Source: Gadus chalcogrammus
Taxonomy: Eukaryota > Chordata > Actinopteri > Gadiformes > Gadidae
DNA: 64,000 bases
Direction of reading: 5' to 3'
NCBI RefSeq assembly: GCF_026213295.1
Contig: NC_079421.1
Span: forward strand, 17,584,056 to 17,648,055
Shown one piece after another: positions 62,566 through 64,000 of this stretch (within the stretch, counting starts at the first letter, position 1; every line of letters begins with the position of its first letter). Below the pieces are notes generated by a model that saw nothing but the letters and a program-made list of their open reading frames with translations, searched no databases and was not told the DNA's origin. The translations under genes and the position numbers were made by a program.

Positions 62566-64000
62566 ATCCTGGCTTCCACCGAGGGCACACGTCTGATGGG
62601 TTTAGCTGTTCATTCCAGTATAGTTGGCGCAGGGGCAAAAGCAGATCAGGGATCATCTTGGGAGGCGGGGGGGCTTTGGGGAGGGATAGTTTGGGTGGGA
62701 GAGGGTTGAAGTGACAGTTTAAAAAACGACTAAATAAATCCACAATGGCAGGCTGTCATTCCAGTTCACACAACATAATGAAGATGAACAAAATATGTGA
62801 GGAAAAAAAAAAGTAATTCAAGTGAAGGATGATGACTTAAAAATATACACATGGTTTAAATGTTTGAAGGGACGAACAACTGTTAAAAGTCCAACTATTA
62901 ATCCCTGAAAATTAACTGTTCCAACTACCTTTTTTGCCAAACTTCTAGTTAAGTTTTACATGTGTTTAGTTGAGGCTAGATGTAGAACAATCCAATTTTA
63001 TCTTTTTTTAATTGCACAAAAGTATCAAACTCTTATGGGGAACAGCTGAATTCTATATATATATTTTGTTTTCTTTTCGAACCATGAAAATTCCAAAAAC
63101 ACTTGAGTGATTCCATTTTTATTTGCAATTCCCAGTTTAAAAATAGAAGGCATTTCGTGTAGTAAACAAGACCCATTCCATTTACTTGTTCAACTGAGTG
63201 GTTCGAAAGTCTCAGTGGTGTTCTGACGGTCAGATGGGAAGCGACAGATATGAAGGGCATGTGTTCAGATTGAATATTGAAGGATGTTTTGTATCGTCTC
63301 CTTATCTCTAATTAAAAAAAAAGCACTAAACAAATACCTTTTTGTCTTGTACTTTTGTGCCCTTCTTCCATTTCATTCTTTAATTCAACATTAAGTTACA
63401 CCAAATCATTAATTGAGTACTTGTCATAGTAATTAGTGGTGTTGTGCGCTTGCTCTGAAAGAGTTTTGTATAGAATGTGCCTGATGTTCCCTGGATTTGA
63501 TTGGTTGTAAAACCGTTGGCGACCACACGGTGTCGCCCTACACAATTCCAGAAACCTGAATTGAAGCACTTGCAGCAAAATACATGCAATGATTAAAACG
63601 TTTTTATTAAAATATATCTAAGCCTTTACAAATAAAATGTAACCATCTCACTAGAAACTCTTTCTTGGCAGTAAGGCCCATATGGATAGCCAATTCTAAA
63701 CACATTTTTCTGTGTCGACTCTCCATACATACCTAAAATATAAAATGAATGACCACCCCAATGAACACATTTAAGGAGCATCAGTTAAATTTGTAAGGCT
63801 GACCGCCTCCAATTTCTGCAACCATATTTGGAAAAAAAAAGGCCATGTGGACGTGGACCGGTTTGGGCACAAGAAAAGAAGCATTGTTCTACATTTTCCT
63901 TCTAGAAAGTGGTACTGTTTAATAAGGTGGAAATTCTGACAGCTCGGTTAATCCGCCAGTAAGGAAAATGGCTGTTAAGACTTCATCATTAGCAGACATG
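62566..64000. other. cfl1 3' region and right flank
   Basis: Probably the cfl1 3' untranslated region; AATAAA occurs at 62733-62738 and again near 63631-63636. A minus-strand AATAAA (TTTTATT near 63602) could mark a convergent neighbour beyond the window. A further CCATATTTGG lies at 63822-63831, which may be chance. No coding exon recognised. Confidence 0.45.

Noticed and set aside
63822..63831. CArG box right of cfl1
   Set aside because: A single CCATATTTGG is expected by chance every 16 kb or so, and it is far from a visible gene start.

Overview
This window is nuclear DNA of a ray-finned (teleost-like) fish. The evidence is compact multi-exon genes with GT-AG introns, long (CA)n/(TG)n arrays, tRNA-derived and V-core-type SINE remains, and small hAT- and Harbinger-like elements. 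The very long CA/TG arrays would suit a gadiform such as a cod, but that is a weak inference. No bacterial, viral, CRISPR or biosynthetic system is visible. The gene content is a conserved vertebrate block matching the human 11q12-q13 neighbourhood (EFEMP2, FIBP, CCDC85B, FOSL1, YIF1A, ATL3, CFL1).

Layout. 1-5.4 kb: no recognisable gene; a promoter-like GC-rich patch near 1.86-2.35 kb and several CA/TG arrays. 5.5-16.1 kb (minus): efemp2 (fibulin-4), with microsatellites in most introns. 17.9-22.3 kb (minus): fibp, complete in 10 coding exons. 24.76-25.38 kb (plus): single-exon ccdc85b. 27.5-30.2 kb (minus): fosl1, complete in 4 exons, with an AP-1 site cluster in intron 2 and a CArG box upstream. 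32.3-36.9 kb (plus): yif1a, 8 coding exons. 38.4-40.2 kb (plus): a FOXN2/FOXN3-type forkhead gene that I do not know from the human locus. 42.1-51.7 kb (plus): atl3 (atlastin), 13 coding exons, with several inverted-repeat transposon remains in its introns. 53.7-55 kb: a fold-back repeat invaded by a Harbinger-like MITE. 56.9-62.6 kb (plus): cfl1 (cofilin-1), with two CArG boxes upstream.

The genes do not form one pathway. They cover extracellular matrix assembly (efemp2), FGF signalling and mitogenic transcription (fibp, fosl1, ccdc85b), ER/Golgi membrane organisation (yif1a, atl3), transcription (foxn-like) and actin turnover (cfl1). Their association is ancestral synteny. The most notable points are the likely fosl1 autoregulatory AP-1 cluster, CArG boxes near two expected SRF targets, the extra forkhead gene, a hAT insertion 10 bp past an atl3 splice donor, a long near-perfect palindrome in an atl3 intron, and the confinement of long CA/TG arrays to the left third. 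I found no convincing undescribed system.

Exon borders were read by hand from splice signals, reading frame and family similarity recalled from memory, so they may be off by a few bases. 5' UTRs and transcript ends are mostly unresolved.
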